Below are positions 44,240 through 54,153 of a stretch of 64,000 nucleotides of DNA, piece by piece. Origin of the DNA: Sorghum bicolor (taxonomy: Eukaryota; Streptophyta; Magnoliopsida; Poales; Poaceae). The stretch is from assembly GCF_000003195.3 (NCBI RefSeq), contig NC_012872.2:25601258-25665257 (forward strand), in the 5' to 3' direction. A program made the translations under genes and the position numbers. Under the pieces are notes generated by a model. The model was given only the letters and a program-made list of their open reading frames with translations. It was not told the DNA's origin and searched no databases. The stretch's first letter is position 1. Every line of letters begins with the position of its first letter.

Positions 44240-47200
44240 TTATGGATAGAAACGTCGCAGTTTGTCGATGTGCCAAGAGTTAGGCACTCGTGTTCCGTCT
44301 GGGTATGCCAATCTGTAGGACGTAGGTCGTGTGACCTCGGTCACCACGAAGGGTCCTTCCCAGGGGGTGGATAGCTTGTGCATTCCCTCCTGGCTTGTTT
44401 TCCATCGAAGCACCAGATCACCGACCACGAAGGAACGGTCCTTGACATTCCTGTTGTAGTATCGCCTGACTGCTGTGAGATATTTTGCTGTTCGGAGACA
44501 CGAAACTAAACGCTTTTCCTCCATGCAATTGATTTCGAGTTCTCTGGCGTTGTCGGCGGTCGCCTGGTCGAAATGCTCGATTCTAGGAGATCCGAAGTGT
44601 ATGTCAGACGGCAAGACCGCCTCTGCACCGTACACCATGAAGTAGGGAGACACCCCTGTGTTTCGACTGGTCTGAGTTCGGAGGCCCCAGACCACTGCCG
44701 GCAATTCTTTCATCCATCGACCGGGTGCTCTGTCGTTTTCGGTGTACAGCCTTTTCTTTAGGGCGTCGACGATCATTCCATTAGCACGTTCAACTTGACC
44801 GTTGGCACGTGGATGTGCCACTGACACATATTTTATGACTATGCCTCTGTCATCGCAGAAATCCCAAAAAGTGGTGCCAGTAAACTGAGTGCCCAGGTCG
44901 GTGATTATGCTGTTCGGGATGCCGAATCTGTGTATGATTTGATTGAGGAACTCCACAGCCTTCTCGGAGGTTGCCTTGACCAGGGGCATGTATTCAATCC
45001 ACTTGGAGAACTTGTCGATTAACACGAAGACAAACCTGAAGTTGCCCGGGGCTGGTTTAAATGGTCCGATCATGTCAAGCCCCCAGCAAGCAAAGGGCCA
45101 AGATGACGGGATGGTTTGAATTTCATGGGCAGGTACATGGGTCCTCTTAGCGAAAAACTGACATCCTTCGCAATGCCGAACCAGTTTTTCTGCGTCGCCG
45201 ACCGCGGTTGGCCAGTAAAAACCTGCTCGGAAAGCCTTTCCGACCAGCGTTCTAGATGCGGCGTGGTTGCCGCAGGATCCAGCGTGTATGTCTTCCAAGA
45301 GCTTGATACCATCATCCTGGGGTATGCACTTGAGCAGTACTTCGGAGCTTGCGTTTTTCCGCATGAGTTTCCCGTCGACCAGGATGTAGTTCTTTGATCG
45401 TCGGATAAGGCGCTCGTTCTCTGTTTTGTCCTGAAAGCCTGTCCCGTCTGATATGTATTTGATGAACGGGGTACGCCAGTCACGCCCACCGGTTGTCGGA
45501 GTGGCGTCATCTATGAGCATTGCCTCGGTGGGTTGCTTGTCGACCAGGGGGGAGCCTACGCTCGGCTCATGGATGTCCTGGACGAAAATACCCCGCGGAA
45601 TTTGGGCCCGAGAGGAGCCTAACTTTGACAACGCATCTGCTGCTTGGTTCTTATCCCGGACCACGTGGATGTACTCTATGCCATAGAAGTTAGTTTCCCA
45701 TTTGCGAATTTCTTTGCAGTAGAGATCCATCTTCTCGTGGGTTGCGTCCCACTCCTTGTTGAGCTGGTTGATGACCAAAGCGGAGTCGCCGTAGACATAG
45801 AGGCGCTTGACCCCCAGTTCAACGGCTAGTCGTATGCCATGCAAGCATGCTTCGTATTCGGCGACGTTGTTTGACGCCGGAAAAAGGATCCGAAGGACGT
45901 AACGGAGTTTGTCCTTGTTGGGTGATACGAACAATATCCCAGCGCCTGCACCGTTGATGTTCAAGGACCCATCAAAGAACATTGACCAGTGGTCTGAGAC
46001 ATCTGGAACGGAAGGCTCGTTGAGATCCGTCCATTCGGCAATGAAATCGACCAGGGCTTGAGACTTGACAGTGGTGCGACTCTGGAATTCCAGGGAAAAT
46101 GGACATAATTCCATTGCCCATTTCACGATTCTGCCATTGGCGTCTTTATTGCGCAGGATGTCCCCGAGAGGAAAACTGGTTGTCACCAGGACTCGATGGC
46201 CGTCGAAGTAGTGCTTCAGCTTTCTTGACGTTATCAGGATGGCGTATATAAGCTTCTGTATTTGTGGGTATCTGGCCTTGGATTCGTTTAAAACTTCGCT
46301 TATGAAGTAAACGGGTCTCTGGACCTTGAAGACGTGACCTGGTTCGTCTCGCTCGACCACTATTGCCGTGGAAACAACCCTGTCGGTTGCAGCAATGTAA
46401 AGGAGTAGGTCTTCATTGGGCTGAGGCGCTGTGAGGACAGGCGGTGAGGTGAGGAAGGTCTTAAGCTGAGTGAACGCAGCGTCGGCTTCCTCTGTCCAAG
46501 AGAATTTTTCTGACGCTTTCAATAGTTTGAAGAAGGGGAGGCCTTTTTCTCCCAGCCTTGAGATGAAACGACTGAGGGCGGCCATGCATCCGGTTAGCTT
46601 CTGAATATCCTTGACGTTCTTCGGTGGTCGCATATCGAGTACGGCCTTGACTTTTGCAGGGTTTGGTCGTATGCCGTCGCGACTGACGACGTTGCCGAGC
46701 AGTAGACCGGAAGGAACGCCGAAAATGCATTTCTTGGGGTTGAGCTTCCACTTGTACCTATTGAGTGCCTTAAAGGTTCGGTCTAAGTTGTCGATTAGGG
46801 TGCTCGCGTCCCTTGTTTTTACGACCACGTCGTCCACATAGGCCTCGACGAGGTCATCGCGAATCTCGTCGTGGAGGCATTGCTGGATGGCCCTTTGATA
46901 AGTGGCCCCGGCGTTTTTAAGTCCGAAAGACATGGTAGTGTAGCAGTATGCGCCGAAGGGTGTGATGAAGGATGTTTTGATCTGATCTTCTTCCTTTAAC
47001 GAGATCTGGTGATAACCAGAGTAGCAATCTAGAAAGGAGAGGAGTTCGCATCCGGCCGTTGAGTCGACCACCTCGTCGATGCGAGGAAGACCAAAAGGAT
47101 CTTTAGGACAGTGTTTGTTGAGATCGGTGTAATCAACGCACATTCTCCATTCATTATTCTTTTTGCGTACAAGAACCGGATTGGCGAGCCAATCGGGATG

Positions 47201-47392
47201 ATACACTTCTTTTATGAATCCAGCTGCTAGAAGCCATGTTATTTCTGTCCTAATAGCCTCCTTTTTGTCACGAGCGAACCGTCGCAGTTTTTGCTTGATT
47301 GGTCTTGCGGTCTTCGAGACGTTTAAGAAGTGCTCGATCAGGTTTCGTGGGACACCGGGCATGTCTGCGGGTTTCCATGCGAAAACGCTCAC
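44240..47392 (-). CDS. Element C pol: reverse transcriptase, dual RNase H, integrase
   Basis: Intact 1050-codon frame after the TAG at 47426. [11 protein letters not shown] (about 85-93), catalytic Asp in F-L-D-C-Y near 122 and Y-V-D-D at 185-188. A degenerate first RNase H (L-Y-I-A-A-T, about 331-336) lacks its acidic box. The second RNase H has D474 (F-F-D-G-S), E512, D536 (Y-G-D-S) and D586. Integrase has zinc ligands H703, H710, C741, C744 and catalytic D773, D832 and E868 (G-Q-V-E-R-A-N), then a basic C-terminus with P-W-E-G-P-F. All catalytic residues I can name are present. The upstream frame is in register, so this is the C-terminal part of a gag-pol polyprotein; the ATG at 47392 is only the first internal methionine. 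Confidence 0.9.
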   Translation of the reverse strand: MSVFAWKPADMPGVPRNLIEHFLNVSKTARPIKQKLRRFARDKKEAIRTEITWLLAAGFIKEVYHPDWLANPVLVRKKNNEWRMCVDYTDLNKHCPKDPFGLPRIDEVVDSTAGCELLSFLDCYSGYHQISLKEEDQIKTSFITPFGAYCYTTMSFGLKNAGATYQRAIQQCLHDEIRDDLVEAYVDDVVVKTRDASTLIDNLDRTFKALNRYKWKLNPKKCIFGVPSGLLLGNVVSRDGIRPNPAKVKAVLDMRPPKNVKDIQKLTGCMAALSRFISRLGEKGLPFFKLLKASEKFSWTEEADAAFTQLKTFLTSPPVLTAPQPNEDLLLYIAATDRVVSTAIVVERDEPGHVFKVQRPVYFISEVLNESKARYPQIQKLIYAILITSRKLKHYFDGHRVLVTTSFPLGDILRNKDANGRIVKWAMELCPFSLEFQSRTTVKSQALVDFIAEWTDLNEPSVPDVSDHWSMFFDGSLNINGAGAGILFVSPNKDKLRYVLRILFPASNNVAEYEACLHGIRLAVELGVKRLYVYGDSALVINQLNKEWDATHEKMDLYCKEIRKWETNFYGIEYIHVVRDKNQAADALSKLGSSRAQIPRGIFVQDIHEPSVGSPLVDKQPTEAMLIDDATPTTGGRDWRTPFIKYISDGTGFQDKTENERLIRRSKNYILVDGKLMRKNASSEVLLKCIPQDDGIKLLEDIHAGSCGNHAASRTLVGKAFRAGFYWPTAVGDAEKLVRHCEGCQFFAKRTHVPAHEIQTIPSSWPFACWGLDMIGPFKPAPGNFRFVFVLIDKFSKWIEYMPLVKATSEKAVEFLNQIIHRFGIPNSIITDLGTQFTGTTFWDFCDDRGIVIKYVSVAHPRANGQVERANGMIVDALKKRLYTENDRAPGRWMKELPAVVWGLRTQTSRNTGVSPYFMVYGAEAVLPSDIHFGSPRIEHFDQATADNARELEINCMEEKRLVSCLRTAKYLTAVRRYYNRNVKDRSFVVGDLVLRWKTSQEGMHKLSTPWEGPFVVTEVTRPTSYRLAYPDGTRVPNSWHIDKLRRFYP

Positions 47393-47425
47393 GTTGTCCC
47401 TTAGAAACCTGACGAGCGCGTCTTC

Positions 47426-49537
47426 CTATTTTGGATCCAGGTTAGCCCCGATGAGGGCTGTCTTCTCGGGGTTGCCTTCGACCAGCTGCACTTCTTTGTA
47501 CTCCCTGGATTTCGAATTCTTTCTGGCTGTCTCCTGCTCAGGTAATCGGAGCTGGTCGGGAGGCAGCTGTGCGGCTTGGTTTGCTGTTTCCGCCATGCGG
47601 ATTGAGAGGTCAATTGCCTCGGTGATCTTGAAGCTTTCTTCTTCGCAGGTGTACGCGGTGTAGACGTTGCCTCTGACGGTTAGGACACCCTTCTCCGTGG
47701 GCATCTTAAGGACTAGGTATGAGTAGTGCGGGACTGCCATGAACTTTGTCAGCGATGGGCGGCCCAGTATGGCGTGGTAGGTCCCGTCGAAGTCCGTGAC
47801 TACGAAGTTGATGAACTCCGTCCGGAAGTGATCGGGTGTGCCGAATTGGACAGGCAATGTTATCTGTCCGAGGGGCACCGAACTTTGACCTGGCAAAACC
47901 CCCCAGAATTGGGCGTCGTAAGGTTTTAGTTGCGCCGGTGATATCTTGAGGGCGGGCAGGCTGTTGCGGAAGAGGATGTCGATGGAGCTTCCCCCGTCCA
48001 CGAGCACGCGCTCGAATCTGATGCTATTGATGCAGGGATCAAGAATCAGTGGGAAACGACCCGGCTCTGGGATAGCGGCCCACTGGTCCTTCCTGCTGAA
48101 CGAGATCTCCCTGTGGGACCATGCGGGAAATTTCGGATCTGCGATCAGCCCGTCCGTGCTGTCTATGTTGAGGCAGGCTCTCTTTAACAGCTTTCTTTCT
48201 CGCTTGGACTCAGTGGAGACCTTGCCCCCGAAAATGGAATGGACCACGTCGGTGGGGCTGACGTATTGGTGTCGGGGGTCCCTATCTTGGTCCTCATCCT
48301 CATCTTCGTGGTCGTTCCCGTCGCGCTTGTTATTTTTCTTGGCGGACTCCTCTTGGGCGGCCCGCCGTGTATAGATACTTTTGAGGACGCGGCACTCTTC
48401 CATGGTATGGTTAGACTTTGGGTGTAGCTGGCACGGTCCCTTCAACGTTTTGTTGTAGTCGTCTTGGTAGTCCCGTCGTCCGTTGGGACGTTTGACCGTA
48501 TTTACTTCGTGGTCGTATTCGCGAGGGCGCTTTCCTCTGAAGTCGTCGCGGTTGTCGCGCCGCCGATCCCAACCTTCTCGGTGATCGTGGTTGTCGGAGC
48601 GGCGGTGATTTCTGTTGTCGTAGCGACCACGACCGTCATCTCGCCGGGAGGGCTGGTCGGGTCCTCTCGCATCGTCTCGGATTAGTTTTTCTGCGTCATC
48701 AGCATCGGCGTAATTTTTAGCCGTGGCGAGGAGCTCTGCTACCGTTGATGGGCGCTTACGCAACAACTTGTTCCTCAGCGCTTCATGGAAACGCAAGCCC
48801 TTGATAAAGGCTGATATGGCCTCGTCATGAGAAATCTTCGGGATTTTGAGGCGCATATCCGAGAATCGTCGGATGTAATCGCGCAGAGGTTCATTCTTCC
48901 TGTCTCTTATCCTTTCAAGGTCATACTTGTTTCCGGGCTGCTCGCATGTGGCGATGAAGTTGTCGATGAAAGCCTGTCGTAGCTCTTCCCAAGAGTCGAA
49001 GGAGTCCTCGGGCAAGCCGAGAAGCCACTGATGACCAGCCTGGTCGAGGACTACGGGGAAGTAGTTAGCCATGACGTGCTCATCTCCTGCCGCTGATCGG
49101 ACGACGATTTCGTAGAGAGTGATCCAGTTCTCTGGATTTTCCTTGCCGTCGTATTTTTTAAGTTTTTCGAGCTTGAAATTGCGGGGCCACACGACCTGGC
49201 GGAGGTGTGAGGAGAACTGCCTTAGGCCCGGAGGACCGTGGGTCGCATCGTACTCGATGCGGCGCAGGTTTTCGTGGACTGCTCTCTCTGCGGCGCGCCT
49301 GTTGATGCGGTCCCGAGCATCTTTGGGAGGGATGTTGTGGCGGAGATCCCTGTGTTGATCTTCTTCTTCTTGGCCACGTACGCGGTTCTGCTGGCGGCGG
49401 CCATCGGCGTCCCGACCACCATCGTTGCGCCGTGAGTCCCCTCGACGGTTGTTGGGGGAGCGGCTGCGGCAACGCCTGCTGGGTGAGGCCCGGCTACGAT
49501 TAGTCTGGTCGGAGGCGGCTTCCGTATAAGAGACGTC
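47426..49537 (-). CDS. Element C gag (capsid and nucleocapsid) and protease
   Basis: The frame is open from just after the TAG at 49538-49540 down to the TAG at 47426-47428. The gag domain covers about 48750-49190 (W-P-R-N-F-K-L-E-K-L, W-E-E-L-R-Q-A-F-I-D-N-F). An R/D/N/H-rich RNA-binding stretch lies at about 48450-48700 with a C-Q-L-H-P-K-S-N-H-T-M-E-E-C zinc-knuckle-like box. The retropepsin near 47700-48000 has V-L-V-D-G-G-S-S-I-D-I-L and A-I-L-G-R-P-S-L. The N-terminal part upstream of 49192 is rich in R, Q and D. Both flanking TAGs sit where a coding triplet is expected, so the polyprotein is broken unless they are read through. Confidence 0.85.
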   Translation of the reverse strand, partial: DVSYTEAASDQTNRSRASPSRRCRSRSPNNRRGDSRRNDGGRDADGRRQQNRVRGQEEEDQHRDLRHNIPPKDARDRINRRAAERAVHENLRRIEYDATHGPPGLRQFSSHLRQVVWPRNFKLEKLKKYDGKENPENWITLYEIVVRSAAGDEHVMANYFPVVLDQAGHQWLLGLPEDSFDSWEELRQAFIDNFIATCEQPGNKYDLERIRDRKNEPLRDYIRRFSDMRLKIPKISHDEAISAFIKGLRFHEALRNKLLRKRPSTVAELLATAKNYADADDAEKLIRDDARGPDQPSRRDDGRGRYDNRNHRRSDNHDHREGWDRRRDNRDDFRGKRPREYDHEVNTVKRPNGRRDYQDDYNKTLKGPCQLHPKSNHTMEECRVLKSIYTRRAAQEESAKKNNKRDGNDHEDEDEDQDRDPRHQYVSPTDVVHSIFGGKVSTESKRERKLLKRACLNIDSTDGLIADPKFPAWSHREISFSRKDQWAAIPEPGRFPLILDPCINSIRFERVLVDGGSSIDILFRNSLPALKISPAQLKPYDAQFWGVLPGQSSVPLGQITLPVQFGTPDHFRTEFINFVVTDFDGTYHAILGRPSLTKFMAVPHYSYLVLKMPTEKGVLTVRGNVYTAYTCEEESFKITEAIDLSIRMAETANQAAQLPPDQLRLPEQETARKNSKSREYKEVQLVEGNPEKTALIGANLDPK

Positions 49538-50569
49538 CTAGACTCTCTTGAGCAGAGTGGCTGTCTGTCCCATTGCGGCGATCAGGTGTGCTCGGATACT
49601 GGTCCGGACTCCCTGGCATTCGGGGGTGTCAGGAAGCCGATCCAGGTTGGCCATGGCGACAGCCACGTTGGCGCTTGGTGTTTTGTAGACCGGCTGGTCC
49701 CCGACCATGTCAAAGGCATCGTTGAGGTTACTTGGCGGCATCTGTTGTTGTTCGTCCGCACGCCGTCGGGCGCGATCGGCGTTACGCTGTTCGCGGAGTT
49801 GCCTCTGGTCATCTGTTTCTCCGTCAACAGCCGGTTCGTCGGCGCTGACATTGAACACAATATCCCCTCGCCGGGGGGGGAACATCGGGAATCGGTCGAA
49901 ACCCGGAGGGTGTGAAGGAAAATCTAGGTCGTAGCCCTCGTCCTCGGTGTTTATAACCTCGGTGGGGACGGAGCCGGTGCTTGAGTTGGTGCTGGAAACC
50001 TGGCCGTCCCGTAGCTCTCGGATTGTCACCATGTTGACATGGTGACGATTGTTCCTTGTCGGCAACCAGCCCGCTTTGCTGAAAACGGATTGGACATGTT
50101 GTGAGTAAACAGAGGCCGAGTTGTTCAGGCCGCAAGGATAGTCTTCCTTTTTGAGCTCGACGGATCGTCCTGAGGGGGTTGAGGTTATCGTCAGGGACGT
50201 TCCCAGCCGTTCGTGCGTGGTGACACGAGTTGGCCGGCGGGATTTCAAAAAATCCGCTCGAGCAGCTTGGTCGGGCCGGCGCAGAACTCCATCTATTAGT
50301 TGGGAGACTTCGAGTAGCTTGGAGTCAGCGCGATCGAGCGCTTGGAGGAGGTCCGAGCAGTCGATCTCCTTTCCCTTGTAGAGTGGGAACGGTGGTCGGG
50401 AGCTTGGTGCCGTCATGCGTGTGGTCGGAGACGGCGTGATCTCAGATTGGATCTGGATCTCTTTCGGAACCGTGGTCGCGAAGCCGCCGCTGCACGTCGT
50501 CCACGTGATCTGGCCGACGGTGAACGTGAGGCCTTCGGGCACGGTCGCGGAAGCTGGGATCGTGACCAT
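49538..50569 (-). CDS. Element C gag N-terminal part
   Basis: About 343 codons from the ATG at 50567-50569 to the TAG at 49538-49540. The frame is open further upstream, through the primer-binding site, so the true start is uncertain; this ATG is the first. It contains a hydrophilic region with D-L-L-Q-A-L-D-R-A-D-S-K and an R/Q-rich stretch (Q-R-Q-L-R-E-Q-R-N-A-D-R-A-R-R). The frame continues in register past the TAG into the capsid domain, so one substitution splits gag. Confidence 0.75.
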   Translation of the reverse strand: MVTIPASATVPEGLTFTVGQITWTTCSGGFATTVPKEIQIQSEITPSPTTRMTAPSSRPPFPLYKGKEIDCSDLLQALDRADSKLLEVSQLIDGVLRRPDQAARADFLKSRRPTRVTTHERLGTSLTITSTPSGRSVELKKEDYPCGLNNSASVYSQHVQSVFSKAGWLPTRNNRHHVNMVTIRELRDGQVSSTNSSTGSVPTEVINTEDEGYDLDFPSHPPGFDRFPMFPPRRGDIVFNVSADEPAVDGETDDQRQLREQRNADRARRRADEQQQMPPSNLNDAFDMVGDQPVYKTPSANVAVAMANLDRLPDTPECQGVRTSIRAHLIAAMGQTATLLKRV

Positions 50570-50597
50570 CTCGTTCGCCGGAGAAGTTGCACGCACA

Positions 50598-50616
50598 CCC
50601 CCTACCTGGCGCGCCA
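50598..50616 (-). promoter_or_regulatory. Primer-binding site of element C
   Basis: The minus strand reads TGGCGCGCCAGGTAGGGGG one nucleotide after the 5' LTR. This form is seen in grass Tat-type elements; tRNA not assigned. It differs from the site in element A. Confidence 0.75.
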
Positions 50617-50617
50617 C

Positions 50618-51077
50618 TGTCGACGAAAGCTAGTCGGCAGTCTACCTTGGGGTATACCCACGGTAGTAGTTTATCGGTAGACGATGCGCAAACTACGAAC
50701 TTGATGGTGACGCAAGACACGGACAAGCTTTTTATCCAGGTTCGGCCGCCGAGTTGGCGTAATACCTACGTCCTGCGTCTGGTTGTATTGATTTGTGCTG
50801 AGAGAATATGATGTCCTAGGGGGGTCCCTTGCCCCTCCTTATATAGTCTGGAGGGCAGGGTTACAGATCTAGAAACTAATCCTAGTCGGTTACAATTACC
50901 ATAGATAATTCAATATCAATTCCTATTCTAACCGACTAGAATCCTGCTTGATCTCCACGTCTTGTTTCCTTGCGCGAAACTCCGAGCTGTCGGATCAAGC
51001 CTTGAACTCGTCTCGTAGTGAGCCAAGCTTCCTGGCTGAAGTCTAGCCGTAAGGGTATAGGGGTTTATACCCCCACA
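50618..51077 (-). repeat. 5' LTR of element C
   Basis: 460 bp, about 99% identical to 39046-39505. It is followed on the right by ATTTT and then by the resumed integrase codons of G. Confidence 0.9.
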
Positions 51078-51082
51078 ATTTT

Positions 51083-51657
51083 ACAAAAGACCGTAGATGA
51101 GATGGGTAAGAGGATGGAAGGACAAACTTCCTGATGCACTTTGGGCATATAGAACTGCATTCAAAACACCCATAGACATGTCACCTTATCAACTTGTATA
51201 TGGAAAAACTTGTCATTTGCCTGTGGAAGTAGAGTTTAAGGCTCATTGGGCACTGAAGAAATGGAACATGGATCTCCACCTCGCTAGCGAGAATCGTCTG
51301 ATGCAACTATGTGAGCTAGAAGAATGGAGAGAGAAAGCCTACCACAATTCAAGGATCTATAAAGAGAGAACAAAACGATGGCATGATAAGAGAATCAAGC
51401 ACAAGGAGTTTAAGCCTGGAGATAAGGTTCTACTATTCAATTCAAGAGTTAAGCTCTTTGGGCATGGTAAGCTACGAAGTAAGTGGGATGGACCATACAA
51501 GGTTATTGACACTTCAACTCATGGAGCCATTACCATCCAAGATGACATAGGTAACACTTTTAAGGTAAATGGTCAATGCTTGAAAATCTATCTCGAGCCA
51601 CAAAACAACCTGGTAGAGGAACTTGATGTGATTGAGTTCATAGAATTCTCACATTAA
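51083..51657 (+). pseudogene. Element G integrase, C-terminal part after insertion C
   Basis: It continues the G integrase exactly after the target duplication. After a frameshift near 51100 the frame is open to TAA 51655-51657 and shows [25 protein letters not shown] and P-G-D-K-V-L-L-F, closely matching H (about 2930-3430). Confidence 0.85.
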
Positions 51658-52912
51658 GCTCTCATAAGCTCTAGACAATTACCTAACCCTTAACATGCTC
51701 CACGAGTTTTGTTGTCTATTTGGGTTGTGCAGGATTTTGAGGCTTAAGAAGAGTGAGACCGAACATGCAGGCCACAAGAGTGAACGACTATGTCAACATC
51801 CAGCTTGGAAGAGGCACCCCCACGTGTATTTAGATAAGTATTACTTTTCTTCCTTGGTTTTATTTACTAGTATTCAGAAATAAGTAAAAATATGCATAAC
51901 CATGAAACCAAACAAAGTTTTTCTTTTGAGTAATATACAATAGTTTTGTGTAATCCTAAGTTTTAAATAAAATAAAAAGAAAGTTTGATCCAAGTCTAGG
52001 TAATTGACAAACATGATATGAGAAGGTCTGAGCTACTATTTAACTTGTTCCAAGTTTCGCTAGAGTTCTGGAGATTTTATCTTTTGAAAATCTAAAAATT
52101 CAAAAAAAAGAATGAGATCCTGTTTGACATAATACCTAGAGTCTTATAAGATATAAATATTAAAATTGTGGGCACTTGCTTTGTTCAAGCCATTGTTAAT
52201 TCTTGTAGTTTTGGTTGAGAGAATGATCATGCTCCAAAGATCAAGATCTTTTTGTTTTAAAAATATAAAAGATTCACTCTTCCGAAGTATTATTGCGTTA
52301 GAGGAATGGGACTATGCAAAAATTTGATTCGAAAAAAAAAGAGTGAGACAAGAGGTAAAAATGGACAAGTGTCCGAAGTAGAATTAGGGGTACAAAGATA
52401 CCCACCTGAGTGGAAAAAATGGACACGTGACCGATAGTAGAATTAGAGGTACTTGGTGCCCACTTGAAAAAAAGAGAAGAAAAAAAAAGAGAGAGACTGA
52501 AAAAAGAAAGAAAAAATGATAGCCCATGGTCCCTCTAATAAGCAATATGTCAGTAAGAGATGACAAACTTTTCAAAAAGGTCAAAGGTCTTGATCTAGGA
52601 GTATGACATTCCTCTCCCTTGCTCCGAGCATTGACATAGCAAAATGCAAAGTAAGTATGCTAAAACTTTTAAAGCTCTACTTATATATCTTTCGAGAAGA
52701 AGGCAAATGCCTCAGTTTTATTTTGGAAACTTACAAAAAACTCCAAAACAAAGGTAAGACAGAAGAACTTGAGACATAGTGCTTGACTTGATCGTTCTGT
52801 TTTTCAGTCACTTAAGACCTTAGTGATAACTTAAAAACCCTGTAGTAAGAGGCATAAAAGTAAACCCTGTTTTCTTGCTAATTTTAGCTTTGCTCAGGGA
52901 CGAGCAAAGGTT
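51658..52912 (+). other. Non-coding 3' region of element G
   Basis: AT-rich, with a second CAGCTTGGAAGAGGCACCCCC site near 51801 and GGACAAGTGTCCG/GGACACGTGACCG phrases at 52361 and 52422. It has no extra gene like the one in H. It shares these phrases with E, F and H. Confidence 0.6.
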
Positions 52913-52927
52913 AAGCTTGGGGGAGCT
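52913..52927 (+). promoter_or_regulatory. Polypurine tract of element G
   Basis: AAGCTTGGGGGAGCT directly before the LTR; identical to E and F. Confidence 0.85.
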
Positions 52928-54153
52928 TGTTGACGGTCCTTAAGTACCAAATATAATCATCAAATAAATAAAGAAAAGGATCCAAATGCAACTAACACCC
53001 AGAATTAGGGTTTTATCTGACAGAATTCTATGAGTTTTGGTGTTTGTGTATTTCTGTAGAGGGTATCAAGAAATATGGAGGAAAGGCCCACACATCGGGT
53101 TTACATAGAGATATTAACGTGTGCGGCAATTTTCTATCATCTAGAAGACTCTAGAAGCCACGGGAATGAACGAGAGGCCGAGCGGGCCTAGGGGTAGGGC
53201 GCCCGCCCACCCCCCTAGGGCGCCCGCCTTGCTACAGGCGCCAATCAGGCTCCGCCTCGTGGATTATGCCCCACCGACCTAAAGGATTAAGGAAAACCGT
53301 GCGATTATGGTCGGTTTGATCTGACGGCCCACGTTCATTTGGAAGGGCTATATAAGCAGGCCCCCTGGCCCCTAGAGAGGATATCTCTTCTACAGAATCA
53401 AAGCTAGGGTTTCAATTATTCATCAAAGTAGAGAGAATACCTCTAGTTCATCTAGTTCTAGTTCTAGTTCATCTAGTTCTGGTTCTAATTAGTTTTAGTT
53501 GTAATCTAGAAAATAGGGAGAGAGAAGAGGAGAGCCGAATCTGTCGGATCTTCCTCAACAATGTACTTTTGCAGCAACTGGTTCGTTCTTCATCGTTCTC
53601 CACATTCTTTAATTCATAATTCCTGAGTTCTTTAATTACTTTTATTTACATTCAAGTTATTTATTGGATTCCCGCTTGCATCAAGTGGTCTTGTCTTTGC
53701 AACGCTAGAGTAGTAATTAATAGATTAGATGTGGTGTTTAGTCTTGCAATTACCTACAATTGCACCCAATCCTGCGGATTGTTGTGGTAACCCTAGGGTA
53801 GTGACAGCCCTAACGGTCGACGTATTCCACCTCGTTCGGATCGGTGTTTGTAGGACCGTAGTCAGAGCTTCCTAGCCCCCTTCTCATCTCTTTCTGTGGT
53901 TAGTGTTCTGATGTCCCGAAATAAATAATCTTTGAAGTAATTCTTGATTCTTAGATAAACTAGAGAACTCTCAAGAAACTTCCTCTCTTCCCACCAAAAA
54001 TAATTATATAGTTATCCTTGGGCGATCTTGAATCTTAATTAGTACACTCACGTTCCGTGTGGAAAATCGATACTCTGGAATACTCCCGGGTGAAAGCTAC
54101 ATCGGTATCCGTGTGCTTGCGGATTTTTCTGTTTGCGTTTAAAATACCCAACA
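52928..54153 (+). repeat. 3' LTR of element G
   Basis: 1226 bp, TGTTGACGG...ACCCAACA. GC boxes at 53197-53208 and from 53218 (21 bp apart) lie 152 bp upstream of TATATAAG at 53349-53356. The CTAGTT tract (53443-53485) is shorter than in F. The right end is followed by copia gag sequence. Confidence 0.9.

Larger units (their letters stand above)
39046..51077 (-). mobile_element. Element C: nearly intact Tat-type Ty3/gypsy retrotransposon with antisense gene
   Basis: 12,032 bp with 460-bp LTRs (50618-51077 and 39046-39505) and target duplication ATTTT (39041-39045, 51078-51082). The LTRs differ at about 5 sites. On the minus strand: primer-binding site, gag, protease, then an uninterrupted 1050-codon pol with RT, two RNase H domains and integrase. 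On the plus strand between pol and the 3' LTR is a six-exon antisense gene. Visible lesions are in-frame TAGs at 49538-49540 and 47426-47428 and a TGA in the antisense gene. Confidence 0.9.
37926..54153 (+). mobile_element. Element G: 3' half of an autonomous Athila-type element, split by element C
   Basis: G comprises RNase H and integrase (37926-39045, continued at 51083-51657), a 3' untranslated region, polypurine tract AAGCTTGGGGGAGCT and a 3' LTR (52928-54153). The 5' half is absent: F's 3' LTR abuts RNase H. LTR and polypurine tract match E and F, so G represents the autonomous partner of that non-autonomous family. C interrupts integrase with duplication ATTTT. The right end lies in a copia gag. 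Confidence 0.8.
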
